Shown here piece after piece: positions 24,443 to 34,035 of a stretch of 55,250 nt of DNA. Positions within the stretch are counted from its first letter, which is position 1. Every line of letters starts with the position of its first letter. Under the pieces are notes generated by a model, which saw only the letters and a list, made by a program, of their open reading frames with translations, ran no database searches and had not been told where the DNA came from. The DNA lies in NCBI GenBank assembly GCA_023393115.1, contig JAEWMS010000082.1:1-55250 (forward strand), in the 5' to 3' direction. A program made the translations under genes and the position numbers. The stretch comes from Bacillota bacterium (GTDB lineage: Bacteria; Bacillota; Clostridia; Acetivibrionales; DSM-1351).

Positions 24443-24836
24443 ATATATAGAAGTACGAAATTAGTATTTTGCGAGGCAACAGCTATAATTATTGAAGATG
24501 ATTGTGTTTTATTAGCAAGCAATGAGGTTGCAGATTATTACTACTCTGTTGGCGGTGGAGTACATTTGGGAGAAACAGCTGAAGAAGCTGTTATTAGAGA
24601 AGTTTTTGAGGAAACTGGAGTTAGATATGAAATTGAAAACACTGAATAGTAATAGTATTTGTGCTGAAGGCAAAGAATACATGAACTGGATCCCCATTAG
24701 TGAACTTAAAAATCATAAAGTGTACCCAACATTTTTTGCTGATAAGTTAAAAGATATCCCAGACCAAATTGTGCATATAGTAACAAAAGAGTTGACAGAG
24801 AACACTAGTTTGATAAATAATGTTAAGGAACAATAA
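24443..24836 (+). pseudogene. Decayed Nudix hydrolase gene
   Basis: One frame (open from 24443, stop 24647-24649) contains a perfect Nudix box, GGGVHLGETAEEAVIREVFE followed by ETGV. No ATG start precedes it in frame. The C-terminal part (MNWIPISELKNHKVYPTFF, about 24681-24737) continues in another frame to 24836 and fits the usual end of a Nudix protein. The central segment between them is missing. A start-less, frameshifted, internally deleted copy is the simplest reading. Confidence 0.8.
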
Positions 24837-24853
24837 AAACGGAGGAGTTACTA

Positions 24854-26836
24854 ATGACAAAAGATACCAGAAAGACTGAATATGGCAATGAAAGTATATC
24901 ATCCTTAAAAGGTGCAGACAGAGTAAGACTGCGTCCGGGCGTTATATTTGGATCAGATGGTCTGGATGGTTGTCAGCATTCTTTCTTCGAAATTCTGTCA
25001 AACTCAATCGACGAGGCCAGGGAAGGACACGGTAATGTTATCGAAGTTACCAGGTTTGTTGACCATTCTATAATGATACAGGACTGGGGAAGAGGCTTGC
25101 CAGTTGATTACAACACCAAGGAGGAGCGATACAACTGGGAGCTGGTTTACTGCGAATTGTACGCGGGAGGTAAGTACCAGAACAACTCCGGTGAAAACTA
25201 TGAGTACAGTCTTGGTTTAAATGGTCTTGGTGCATGCGCAACTCAATACAGCTCTGAATATTTTGATGTTACTGTATTCAGAGATGGACATAAATATCAG
25301 CTTCACTTTGAAAAGGGTGAAAACATAGGCGGGCTCAACAAGGAAAAATGCAAATATGAGCAAACTTCCACAATTCAGAAATGGAAACCTGATATTGATG
25401 TATTTACCGATATAAACATTCCTCTGGAATATTTTCAAACAGTTCTAAAAAAGCAGGCAGTGGTAAACGCCGGACTCCGTTTTATACTTAAGGATGAGGA
25501 GTCGGGTGAGACATTTATATACTGCTATGAAAACGGTATAGTCGATTACATAAAGGAAATCAATAAAGATAATGGCTTTACTGATGTTCAATTCTATGAA
25601 ACTGCTACAAGAGGTCGTGACAGGGAGGACAAGCCAGAGTACAAGGTAAAAATGCAGATTGCCTTCTGCTTTAATAATCAGACAAATCTTCTGGAATACT
25701 ACCATAATTCAAGTTTTCTTGAATATGGAGGTGCCCCTGACAAGGCTGTTAAGAATGCATTGGTTTATGAAATAGACAAATGCATAAAGGCCAGGGGCAA
25801 ATATACCAAGGATGAAGCTAAAATTACCTTTGCGGACGTAGAAGACAGTTTGATTCTGGTGGTTAATTCCTTCTCGACTGTTACAAGTTATGAAAATCAG
25901 ACCAAAAAGTCTATTACCAATAAATTTATTCAGGAAACAATGACCGAATTTCTGAGACAGCAGTTGGAAGTGTATTTTATTGAGAACAAGGTTGAAAGTG
26001 ATAAAATAATAGAACAGGTTTTGGTTAACAAGCGAAGCAGGGAAACTGCTGAAAAAACCAGAATCAATATTAAGAAAAAACTTAGCGGAAATGTGGACAT
26101 TTCCAACAGAGTAAAGAAGTTTGTTGATTGTAGAACAAAAGATTTGTCAAAAAGAGAAATATATATAGTGGAGGGTGACTCCGCACTTGGTTCCTGCAAA
26201 CTTGGCCGTGACGCCGAGTTTCAGGCTATTATGCCTGTCAGAGGTAAGATTCTAAATTGTCTTAAAGCGGATTATGACAGCATATTTAAAAATGAAATTA
26301 TTGTTGATCTGCTAAAGGTTCTAGGGTGTGGGGTTGAAATCAAATCCAAACATAACAAGGAACTTAACACCTTTGATTTAGATAATCTCAGGTGGAACAA
26401 GGTTATTATTTGTACCGATGCTGACGTAGACGGCTTCCAGATAAGGACACTTATACTGACTATGTTATACAGACTTGTGCCTACACTGCTTCAGGAAGGT
26501 AAGGTTTTTATAGCCGAATCTCCACTATTTGAGATAAGCTGCAAGGGAAAAAGCTATTTCGCGTATTCCGAAAAGGAAAAGGCAGATATACTATCAAAGC
26601 TTGAGGGTAAAAAGTTTTCAATACAACGGTCAAAAGGGCTTGGTGAGAATGAGCCTGAGATGATGTGGCTTACAACCATGAGTCCGGAGACCCGCAGACT
26701 TATTAAGGTAACTCCTACCGAAGTCGAATATACGGCACAAATGTTTGACGTGCTTCTGGGAGACAATTTGCCTGGCAGAAAGCTTTTCATAGAGGAAAAC
26801 GGCAGCAAATATCTGGACATGATTGATGTAAGCTAA
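24854..26836 (+). CDS. Type IIA DNA topoisomerase B subunit (divergent GyrB/ParE)
   Basis: 660 aa. GHKL ATPase: FFEILSNSIDEAREG (about 36-50; Glu and Asn of motif N), QDWGRGLPVD (about 74-83), GLNGLGACAT (about 121-130). Toprim: VEGDSALGS (about 438-446, where most GyrB/ParE read EGDSAGGS), ICTDADVDGFQIRTL (about 515-529). The tail RSKGLGENEPEMMW matches the RxKGLGEM box with changes. It supplies ATP-driven strand passage with the A subunit downstream. The changed Toprim and tail motifs mark it as a paralogue, not the housekeeping gyrase. Confidence 0.93.
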   Translation: MTKDTRKTEYGNESISSLKGADRVRLRPGVIFGSDGLDGCQHSFFEILSNSIDEAREGHGNVIEVTRFVDHSIMIQDWGRGLPVDYNTKEERYNWELVYCELYAGGKYQNNSGENYEYSLGLNGLGACATQYSSEYFDVTVFRDGHKYQLHFEKGENIGGLNKEKCKYEQTSTIQKWKPDIDVFTDINIPLEYFQTVLKKQAVVNAGLRFILKDEESGETFIYCYENGIVDYIKEINKDNGFTDVQFYETATRGRDREDKPEYKVKMQIAFCFNNQTNLLEYYHNSSFLEYGGAPDKAVKNALVYEIDKCIKARGKYTKDEAKITFADVEDSLILVVNSFSTVTSYENQTKKSITNKFIQETMTEFLRQQLEVYFIENKVESDKIIEQVLVNKRSRETAEKTRINIKKKLSGNVDISNRVKKFVDCRTKDLSKREIYIVEGDSALGSCKLGRDAEFQAIMPVRGKILNCLKADYDSIFKNEIIVDLLKVLGCGVEIKSKHNKELNTFDLDNLRWNKVIICTDADVDGFQIRTLILTMLYRLVPTLLQEGKVFIAESPLFEISCKGKSYFAYSEKEKADILSKLEGKKFSIQRSKGLGENEPEMMWLTTMSPETRRLIKVTPTEVEYTAQMFDVLLGDNLPGRKLFIEENGSKYLDMIDVS

Positions 26837-26934
26837 TTTATTGATTATCCGGATATTAAGTTGAAAAAGATACACTTATACATTTTGAAAATTAGTTATA
26901 AAGAAACAGCATATAAACAGAAAAGAGGATATGA

Positions 26935-29124
26935 ATGTCTACTCACAAAAATTTTGTTGAACAGGATATAGTATCAACACTTGAAAACAATTACATGCCG
27001 TATGCAATGAGTGTCATTGTATCAAGGGCGATTCCCGAAATTGACGGCTTCAAGCCCTCCCACAGGAAATTGCTCTATACCATGTACAAAATGGGCCTGC
27101 TCACCGGTACGAAGACCAAATCTTCAAATATTGTGGGTCAGACCATGAAACTGAATCCACACGGTGATATGGCTATTTATGAGACTATGGTCAGACTGAC
27201 CAGAGGTAATAACGCGCTGCTCCATCCTTTCGTAGATTCAAAGGGAAACTTTGGTAAACAGTATTCCAGGGATATGAAGTTTGCAGCGCCCCGTTATACT
27301 GAGGCCAAGCTTGACAAGTTTTGTGAAGAAGTATTCAAGGATATTGACAAAAACACTGTAGAGTTCGTGGATAACTATGACGGTACTATGAAAGAACCCG
27401 TACTTCTACCCACGACCTATCCCAATATTCTCGTTAATGCAAATCAGGGTATTGCTGTAGGTATGGCCAGTAACATTTGCAGCTTCAATCTTACCGAAAT
27501 ATGTGAAGCTACCTCTGCACTAATAGACAATCCTGAGGCAATAATGGAGGATTACCTTAAAGCACCCGATTTTTCATCCGGCGGACAGCTTATTTACTCC
27601 GAAAAGGAGATAAGGGATATATATGCTAATGGAAAGGGCAGCTTCAAGGTTCGTGCAAAATATAGATATGACAAGGAAAACAATTGTATAGAGATTATTG
27701 AAATTCCATATACAACAACTGTCGAAGCCATAATGGATCAGATTATCGATCTGATAAAGAGTGGTAAAATCAAGGAAATTACTGATGTGAGAGACGAGAC
27801 CGACTTAAGTGGTCTGAAGCTTACTCTTGATATCAGAAAAAATACCGATCCTGACGCCTTAATGAACAAGCTTTTCAAGTTTACACCCCTTCAGGACAGC
27901 TTCAACTGTAATTTCAATATCTTGATAAATGGCAAGCCGAGAGTTATGGGAGTTAGAACTATTCTAAACGAATGGCTTGCTTTTAGAGTTGATTGCATTA
28001 AGAGACAAACTCTTTTTGATATAGAGAAAAAGAGCGACAAGCTACATCTCCTTATGGGTTTGAAAAAGATACTGATGGATATTGACAAAGCTATTGCCAT
28101 TATAAGGGGAACAGAGGAGGAGGCTCTTGTAATCCCTAACTTGATGAGAGGCTTTGAGATAGACGAGATACAGGCTGATTTCATTGCTGAAATAAAACTC
28201 AGAAATCTTAACAAGGAATATATTCTGAACAGAGTAAGTGAAGTTGATGACCTTGTTAAAGAAATTGCTGAATTAAAGGATATATACGGTAATGAAAGCA
28301 AGGTTAAAAAAATTATTCAGAAGCAGCTTAAGGAAATTGTCAAGAAGTTCGGACAGGCAAGACGTACAGAATTAATTCATGAAGAGCATGTGGAGGAAAT
28401 AACCACCGAGCATTTGATTGAAGACTACAACCTTAAGATATTCCTGACAGAACAGAATTACTTGAAAAAAATACCGCTGGTATCTTTAAGAGCAAATCCT
28501 GAGCATAAGCTGAAGGATGATGATAATATTGTTCAGGAAATTGAGTCTCATAACAAGGCCGACTTACTGTTGTTCTCGAACAAGTTCAACGTTTACAAAA
28601 CAAAGATATATGATATTCCAGATTGCAAGGCAAGCAGCTTAGGAGAATATCTGACAAATCTGTTGAGCCTTGAAAATGATGAAAAGATTATCTACGTAAC
28701 TGCAACAGACAATTATGATGGGTACATGCTGTTCTTCTATGAAAATGGTAAAGGTGCGAAAATAGAGATGTCCAGCTATGCCACAAAAACTAACCGCAAA
28801 AAGCTGGCTAATGCCTATTGTGATAGCGCACCTCTTATAAGGATGATGTTTATTACCGAAGATATTGATCTTGTGGCAACCAGCAGCATTAAGAAAGTTC
28901 TGGTATTTAGTACTGAGAACATCAACCCTAAATCCACAAGAGATTCTCAGGGGGTACAGGTATTGACCTCTAAAAAGGGAAGTACGCTGGTGTATATTAA
29001 GACAATTGAGGAAATGCAGCTGAGCGATGTGGACTACTATCGTACCAAGAATATTCCTGCAATTGGTTGCTATATAAAGGACGAAGATAAGGCAGATTCA
29101 CAGTTGACGTTGGAGTTGGAATAA
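26935..29124 (+). CDS. Type IIA DNA topoisomerase A subunit (divergent GyrA/ParC)
   Basis: 729 aa. VIVSRAIPEIDGFKPSHRKL (about 27-46) is the conserved winged-helix start, and the catalytic tyrosine lies in FAAPRYTEAKL (about 119-129), where standard proteins have AAMRYTE. Coiled-coil and tower regions follow to about 480, then a C-terminal domain (about 490-720) with weak beta-propeller-like repeats. I see no clear GyrA box, which fits a decatenase-type (ParC-like) enzyme rather than a supercoiling gyrase; this is inference. Paired with the B subunit 98 bp upstream. Confidence 0.92.
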   Translation: MSTHKNFVEQDIVSTLENNYMPYAMSVIVSRAIPEIDGFKPSHRKLLYTMYKMGLLTGTKTKSSNIVGQTMKLNPHGDMAIYETMVRLTRGNNALLHPFVDSKGNFGKQYSRDMKFAAPRYTEAKLDKFCEEVFKDIDKNTVEFVDNYDGTMKEPVLLPTTYPNILVNANQGIAVGMASNICSFNLTEICEATSALIDNPEAIMEDYLKAPDFSSGGQLIYSEKEIRDIYANGKGSFKVRAKYRYDKENNCIEIIEIPYTTTVEAIMDQIIDLIKSGKIKEITDVRDETDLSGLKLTLDIRKNTDPDALMNKLFKFTPLQDSFNCNFNILINGKPRVMGVRTILNEWLAFRVDCIKRQTLFDIEKKSDKLHLLMGLKKILMDIDKAIAIIRGTEEEALVIPNLMRGFEIDEIQADFIAEIKLRNLNKEYILNRVSEVDDLVKEIAELKDIYGNESKVKKIIQKQLKEIVKKFGQARRTELIHEEHVEEITTEHLIEDYNLKIFLTEQNYLKKIPLVSLRANPEHKLKDDDNIVQEIESHNKADLLLFSNKFNVYKTKIYDIPDCKASSLGEYLTNLLSLENDEKIIYVTATDNYDGYMLFFYENGKGAKIEMSSYATKTNRKKLANAYCDSAPLIRMMFITEDIDLVATSSIKKVLVFSTENINPKSTRDSQGVQVLTSKKGSTLVYIKTIEEMQLSDVDYYRTKNIPAIGCYIKDEDKADSQLTLELE

Positions 29125-29139
29125 TATTAGGGGGTTAGT

Positions 29140-29820
29140 ATGATCAAACTGTACATAACAAGACACGGTGAGACAGAATGGAATGTTGAGGGCAGGATGC
29201 AGGGGTGGAACAACTCTGACCTGACTGCAAAGGGTATAAGAAATGCAGAGACTCTTGGAAAAAGCCTGAACAGTACAGATATTAAAGTTATTTATTCCAG
29301 CTCCAGCCAAAGGGCTGTTAACACAGCCGAGCTGATACGAGGAGACAGGAAAATTGATATTATTACTGATGAAAATCTTAGAGAAATAAATTTGGGAGAA
29401 TGGGAAGGAAAAGCAAAGAACGAGTTTACCGAAGCCGACAAGGAAGGTTTGGATGCTTTCTGGAACAGACCACATCAGTACAAGGCCAGTTCCGGTGAAG
29501 ACTTCTACCAGGTTAGAGCTCGAATCGAAGCTGTTCTAAAGAGAATTATCAATGAAAATAAAGACTGTAATGTATTTATTGTTACACACGCTGTTATCGT
29601 TAAGACCATAATGGCTATATTCAAAGGTATTCCAATTGAAAAGCTGTGGGAGCAGCCTTTTATACATGGGACAAGTCTGAGTATAGTTGAAATTGATAAT
29701 GATTTTGTGCATAATGGGTGCAGCCCAGTAAAAAAAGATACTGACAGAGCCGATTTTTTCGAAACTTTACACGCCAGAGTAATAATAGAAGGTGACATGT
29801 CTCATATTAGTGAGGAATGA
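29140..29820 (+). CDS. Histidine phosphatase (phosphoglycerate-mutase-like)
   Basis: 226 aa. The catalytic YITRHGETEWNVEGRMQGW (about 4-22) has the phospho-accepting His. EINLGEWEGK (about 86-95) supplies the acid. FIVTHAVIVKTI (about 146-157) has the second His. These are CobC/GpmB-type broad phosphatases. The start is 15 bp after the topoisomerase A gene with GGGGG upstream, so it is probably co-transcribed. Substrate unknown. Confidence 0.9.
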   Translation: MIKLYITRHGETEWNVEGRMQGWNNSDLTAKGIRNAETLGKSLNSTDIKVIYSSSSQRAVNTAELIRGDRKIDIITDENLREINLGEWEGKAKNEFTEADKEGLDAFWNRPHQYKASSGEDFYQVRARIEAVLKRIINENKDCNVFIVTHAVIVKTIMAIFKGIPIEKLWEQPFIHGTSLSIVEIDNDFVHNGCSPVKKDTDRADFFETLHARVIIEGDMSHISEE

Positions 29821-29843
29821 GCCAAGTAAGATATCAGCCCGGT

Positions 29844-29863
29844 AAAAGCTAAACAGCTTTTTT
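29844..29863 (+). terminator. Terminator after the histidine phosphatase
   Basis: AAAAGCT, loop AAAC, AGCTTTTTT. Short but followed by a T-run. It also overlaps the end of the MFS pseudogene on the other strand. Confidence 0.7.
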
Positions 29864-30468
29864 GTTCTTTATATATCTTACCAGAAACAGTAATGAAGCA
29901 AAAAGCCTTAATGCTCCAACACAGCCAGAATTCTTTCGCTGTCGCTTTTGGGAATATAGGAAAGCAGCAAGCCTGCCGCTAAAGAAGTTGTAGTACCTAC
30001 AACAGTTGCTGCTCTGGTTCTTCTGGTGAAAGCTGAATTAAAGCTGGATACCATAACATCTGAGAAAAACGACTGCCACGAAATATTAAAAACTGAAAAG
30101 GGCCAGTTCATCAAAGCGATGACAGTAACAAACAGAGGAACTCTGTAACTGCCTAAAAAAGGTGTTAATGCTGCAAGAGGATACATTATGCCTACGAGCA
30201 GAATAAGCACCGATACTATTCTTTTTTTGTTCCCGCTTCTGTCCACAAGCAGACTTCCAGGCACAAGAGCAAGAATGCCAACCAGTGCAGGAAGTGAAGA
30301 AACAAGGCCTATCTCATAATCACTTGCACCCATTCTTCTGGCGAACATTGAAAAAAATGGATTAGCAAGATTAAGAATTATTGCACCTACAGCACCTTCA
30401 AATACAAAAAACACTGTATTTTTTGATGTTGTATCTATAGTTTTTAGCCTAGAAATTATACCGAACAT
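29849..30468 (-). pseudogene. MFS transporter with internal deletion and frameshift
   Basis: Residues 1-187 (from the ATG at 30468) form the N-terminal half of a major facilitator: about five or six helices and the LLVDRSGNKKRI loop typical between helices 2 and 3. Coding then stops at 29908. In the next frame the sequence continues to a stop at 29849-29851 as CVGALRLFASLLLFLVRYIK, which looks like the last helix and tail of the same family. About 200 central residues are absent. Intact MFS proteins are about 400 aa, so this copy is non-functional or at best a half-transporter. Confidence 0.8.
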
Positions 30469-30671
30469 ACATAACCCCAAACTACCCCAAAATTATTTAG
30501 ACCCGAATAACCGACATAATTTATGTTTAAATTGTATTATTATGAGTATAACACAAAATGAATGAATATACTTGATATCCGGTTCGAAAACTATAAAATA
30601 GTACTGACAATATAAATATAGCTAAAACTTCCAGTGACATCTGTACCGGAGGTTTTGAAAGGAATGAAAAA

Positions 30672-31193
30672 ATGAGTAAAAATCCAATCGTTACAATTGA
30701 AATGGAAAACGGAAATATTATGAAAGCAGAGCTATATCCGGAGATAGCACCTAATACCGTAAACAACTTTATATCTCTTATAAACAAGGGATTTTATGAT
30801 GGAGTAATATTCCACAGGGTAATTCCTGGTTTCATGATACAGGGAGGCGATCCTGAGGGTACCGGTATGGGCGGACCAGATTACAGTATCAGGGGAGAGT
30901 TTTCTGCTAACGGCTTTAAGAACGATTTAAAACATGATAAGGGTATTTTATCTATGGCTAGAACAATGGCTCCAAATTCAGCCGGTTCACAGTTCTTCAT
31001 CATGGTAGCAAAAGCTCCTCACCTTGATGGTCAATATGCTGCCTTCGGTAAAGTGACAGAAGGTATTGAGGAAGCCGACAGAATAGTAAACGTAAAAAGA
31101 GATTACAATGACAGACCCATGGATGAGCAAAAAATAAAGAAGGTGACTGTTGATACCTTCGGTGTTGAATATCCTGAACCTGAAAAAGTGTAA
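30672..31193 (+). CDS. Cyclophilin-type peptidyl-prolyl isomerase
   Basis: 173 aa, cytoplasmic (no signal peptide). Core motifs: NNFISLINKGFYDGVIFHRV (about 35-54), FMIQGGDPEGTGMGG (about 59-73), MARTMAPNSAGSQFFIMV (about 99-116), and HLDGQYAAFGKVTEG (about 121-135). The catalytic Arg in FHRV and the active-site QFFI are intact. Catalyses proline cis/trans isomerisation in protein folding. Single-gene unit with a strong terminator downstream. Confidence 0.95.
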   Translation: MSKNPIVTIEMENGNIMKAELYPEIAPNTVNNFISLINKGFYDGVIFHRVIPGFMIQGGDPEGTGMGGPDYSIRGEFSANGFKNDLKHDKGILSMARTMAPNSAGSQFFIMVAKAPHLDGQYAAFGKVTEGIEEADRIVNVKRDYNDRPMDEQKIKKVTVDTFGVEYPEPEKV

Positions 31194-31269
31194 ATTTGAA
31201 TAGAAACAGTAAAATAGCTGTAGCCATGCCTAGATACAGCTTAAGAAATAGAATGATTACTACACATAA

Positions 31270-31306
31270 ATGGTAGATACCCTGTTATCGGGTATTTACC
31301 ATTTTT
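31270..31306 (+). terminator. Terminator after the cyclophilin gene
   Basis: ATGGTAGATACCC pairs with GGGTATTTACCAT (31290-31302), followed by TTTT. Confidence 0.92.
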
Positions 31307-31404
31307 ATTATATTTTTTTCTAGTGCCGGGTTTGACAATTGATAATCTTTATTCTAATATACCTTTAAGCAATTTAGTAAATTAATTTAGATTGGTGAGT
31401 TATT

Positions 31405-32244
31405 TTGGACAAAACAATGAAAACAAGAATTGATGCACTTAAAGCTGCTTTTCCATGTACATTACCTGTTTTAGCAGGGTTTCTTTTTTTAGGGATAGCA
31501 TACGGTATACTGATGAAATCCATAGGCTACGGTCCAGGGTGGACCTTCCTGATGAGCTTCTTTGTATTTGCCGGATCAATGCAATATGTCGGAGTAACCC
31601 TGTTAGCCTCCTCGTTTAATCCCTGGTATGCATTTTTAATCACCTTAATGGTTAATGCTCGACACATTTTTTATGGTATATCAATGTTGGAAAAGTTTAA
31701 GAATACAGGAAGATTAAAACCGTACTTAATATTCTCAATGTGTGACGAAACATTTTCAATATTATGTTCAGCAAAACCAGATAAAGGAATTGACAGTAAC
31801 TGGTTTATGTTCTTTGTGGCATTACTGAACAGATGGTATTGGATTATCGGGTCTGTGTTAGGGGCATTGTTAGGAGAATTTATCAGATTTAATACAAAAG
31901 GACTGGATTTTGCGTTAACAGCATTATTTGTTGTAATTTTTATAAACCAATGGCTGGAGCAAAAGAATCATTTCCCGGCCATAGTAGGTGTTGTCAGTTC
32001 TGTGGTGTGTCTTTTAGTATTCGGGCAAAATAATTTTATTATACCCTCAATGCTTTTAATTTTAACATTTTTACATTTACAGGAAGGAAAAACCGTAAAG
32101 GAGGGGATCTGTCATTTTAAGTTCATATCAGACACTGATTACTATTCTTATGCTTATGCTTGGTACAATGCTCACCAGATTCCTGCCTTTTTTGATATTC
32201 AGACCCGACAGAGAAACACCGCAGTATATACTCAAACTGGGTAA
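31405..32244 (+). CDS. azlC: AzlC-family branched-chain amino acid exporter subunit
   Basis: 279 aa with a TTG start at 31405 (GGTGAG 5-6 nt upstream; the ATG at 31417 is too far from it). ALKAAFPCTLPVLAGFLFLG at about 10-29 and MSFFVFAGSMQYVGVTLLA at about 49-67 are AzlC hallmarks; six to seven helices follow. AzlC proteins are usually about 230-245 aa; here the reading frame runs about 50 residues past the last helix, overlapping azlD by 131 bp. The tail is probably an artefact of a lost stop or a frameshift near 32095-32120. Works with AzlD. Confidence 0.88.
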   Translation: MDKTMKTRIDALKAAFPCTLPVLAGFLFLGIAYGILMKSIGYGPGWTFLMSFFVFAGSMQYVGVTLLASSFNPWYAFLITLMVNARHIFYGISMLEKFKNTGRLKPYLIFSMCDETFSILCSAKPDKGIDSNWFMFFVALLNRWYWIIGSVLGALLGEFIRFNTKGLDFALTALFVVIFINQWLEQKNHFPAIVGVVSSVVCLLVFGQNNFIIPSMLLILTFLHLQEGKTVKEGICHFKFISDTDYYSYAYAWYNAHQIPAFFDIQTRQRNTAVYTQTG

Positions 32245-32461
32245 AGTCTTACCTTATGCCGTAATCGGCTTGCTGGTGGTATACTGCCTCAAAGGAGTAT
32301 CCTTCACTACCGGTGCATACGGTTTGAATGAATTTATAGCAATACTAATAATTGTAGTTTTGCATCTGTGGAGAAAGAATACTCTTTTGAGTATATTTGC
32401 TGGAACAGTAACCTATATGCTGCTAACGCAGTATAATATTGTTGATTTAGTGATATTTTAG
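32114..32461 (+). CDS. azlD: AzlD-family branched-chain amino acid transport protein (probable AUU start)
   Basis: 115 aa if it starts at ATT (32114), 103 aa from the first ATG (32150). The in-frame sequence upstream of 32150, reading LSSYQTLITILMLMLGTMLT, is typical AzlD N-terminus, and AAGGAGGGG at about 32098-32106 is spaced 7 nt from the ATT. In this frame a stop at about 32094 excludes earlier starts. Four helices including RFLPFLIF. It forms the small subunit beside AzlC. The start is inferred from homology and RBS spacing. Confidence 0.85.
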   Translation: MLSSYQTLITILMLMLGTMLTRFLPFLIFRPDRETPQYILKLGKVLPYAVIGLLVVYCLKGVSFTTGAYGLNEFIAILIIVVLHLWRKNTLLSIFAGTVTYMLLTQYNIVDLVIF

Positions 32462-32556
32462 TATTACTTAGCTCTTTAACTTATGCGCTTATTCAGGTAT
32501 CTGGAAAGTTGATTCTTAGAAGCAGATATGTGGTTTACATATTTAGCTATGAATAT

Positions 32557-32592
32557 AAAACGGTTGGCGCCAGGGTTAGCACCAACCGTTTT
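32557..32592. terminator. Terminator between azlD and the convergent flavoprotein gene
   Basis: AAAACGGTTGG pairs with CCAACCGTTTT (11 bp, A/T tracts both sides), so it can serve both strands. Confidence 0.9.
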
Positions 32593-32649
32593 GTAAAATT
32601 CAGAATGCTAATAATAGAAGTAATATCAGCATACATGTTGCGTTAGTTA

Positions 32650-34035
32650 TTAGGATTTGCTAATCCTTTCGGAAATTGTTCGTGCAACATGAACACCGCT
32701 GGCACTTGCCTGTGACAAACCTCTTGTCACTCCTGCACCGTCACCGATAGCGAACATGTTAGGAAGTTTTGTTTCCAGTTCCCTTGTTAATTCAAGTCTT
32801 GAGCTGTAGAACTTAACCTCGACCCCGTAAAGTAAAGTATCATAATTTGCAGTACCCGGAGCAATTTTGTCCAGAGCATAAATCATCTCTATGATATTAT
32901 CAAGGTGTCTCTTTGTCAGAACAAGGCTTAAATCACCGGGGGTAGCGTTAAGGGTAGGGTGAGTGAAGCTCTGTCCCAGTCTGTGTGCATTAGTTCTGGC
33001 TCCCTTGATAAGATCTCCGAACCTCTGAACCAGAACGCCGCCGCCAAGCATATTTGACAAAGATGCTATTCTTTTACCGTACTGGTACGGTTCGTTGAAA
33101 GGATGAGTAAATCTGTTGCTTACCAGAAGTGCAAAATTTGTGTTTTCACTTCTGAGGCTTGGATCAGTATAGCTGTGACCGTTTACAGTAACTATACCGT
33201 CAACATTTTCAGAAACAACATGCCCGTACGGATTCATACAGAAGGTACGCACAAGGTCGCCGTACTGTTTTGTTCTATATACAAGCTTTGATTCATATAC
33301 AACATCAGTAATATGCTCAAAAACCTTTGCAGGCAGCTCGACTCTCACACCTATATCAACCTGGTTATTTATCATGTCCAGCTTTAGTTGTTTGCACTGC
33401 TGAGAAAACCACTCAGCACCGGATCTTCCGGGTGCAACGATAAGGTATTTACATTCAATAGTCTTTTCGTTTTGCAGTTCCACAGCATAACCGCCTCCGG
33501 TTGGAGTTATGTTCAGTACCTGTGTATTGCATAACATTTCAAGGCGTTCCAACAAATAATTATAGAGTCTTTTCAGAATTTCCAGATTGTTTTCTGTTCC
33601 GAGATGCTTTACTGCAGCCTGCAACAGATGTAAATCGTTTTCAAGAGCCCTTTTTTCAATAGCTTTAGCTTCGGGGGCATAGGTTGAAAAAATTTCATTT
33701 GTAGCACCAAACTCAACATTTACACTATCAACGTAGTTAATCAGGTCCATTACCTCTTTATCGTCAAGGTAATCATTCAACCATCCGCCAAATGCGGTTG
33801 TAAAGTTAAACTTACCATCGGAAAAAGCTCCCGCTCCGCCAAAGCCCCGCATTATATCGCAGGTTTTACAGCGAATACAATCCTTTGTTTTATTGGATAC
33901 AATAGGACAGTTTCTTCCAAAAATATTATGACCCTGTTCTATCATTACAACTTTCAATTCAGGATTCTTTTTAGTTAATTCATACCCGGCAAAAATACCG
34001 GAAATTCCACAACCAATTATTGCTACGTCAAACAT
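32650..34035 (-). CDS. FAD-dependent dehydrogenase (COG2509-like)
   Basis: 461 aa. The N-terminal Rossmann motif is VAIIGCGISGIFAGYEL (about 4-20). A short Cys cluster CIRCKTCDIMRG (about 53-64) is followed by GFGGAGAFSDGKFNF, a signature of the uncharacterised FAD-dependent dehydrogenase family. APGRSGAEW near 201-209 and the C-terminal NMFAIGDGAGVTRGL (about 427-441) complete the FAD site. The Cys motif could ligate metal. Substrate and electron partner are unknown. GGAGGTAG lies ahead of the ATG. Confidence 0.9.
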   Translation of the reverse strand: MFDVAIIGCGISGIFAGYELTKKNPELKVVMIEQGHNIFGRNCPIVSNKTKDCIRCKTCDIMRGFGGAGAFSDGKFNFTTAFGGWLNDYLDDKEVMDLINYVDSVNVEFGATNEIFSTYAPEAKAIEKRALENDLHLLQAAVKHLGTENNLEILKRLYNYLLERLEMLCNTQVLNITPTGGGYAVELQNEKTIECKYLIVAPGRSGAEWFSQQCKQLKLDMINNQVDIGVRVELPAKVFEHITDVVYESKLVYRTKQYGDLVRTFCMNPYGHVVSENVDGIVTVNGHSYTDPSLRSENTNFALLVSNRFTHPFNEPYQYGKRIASLSNMLGGGVLVQRFGDLIKGARTNAHRLGQSFTHPTLNATPGDLSLVLTKRHLDNIIEMIYALDKIAPGTANYDTLLYGVEVKFYSSRLELTRELETKLPNMFAIGDGAGVTRGLSQASASGVHVARTISERISKS

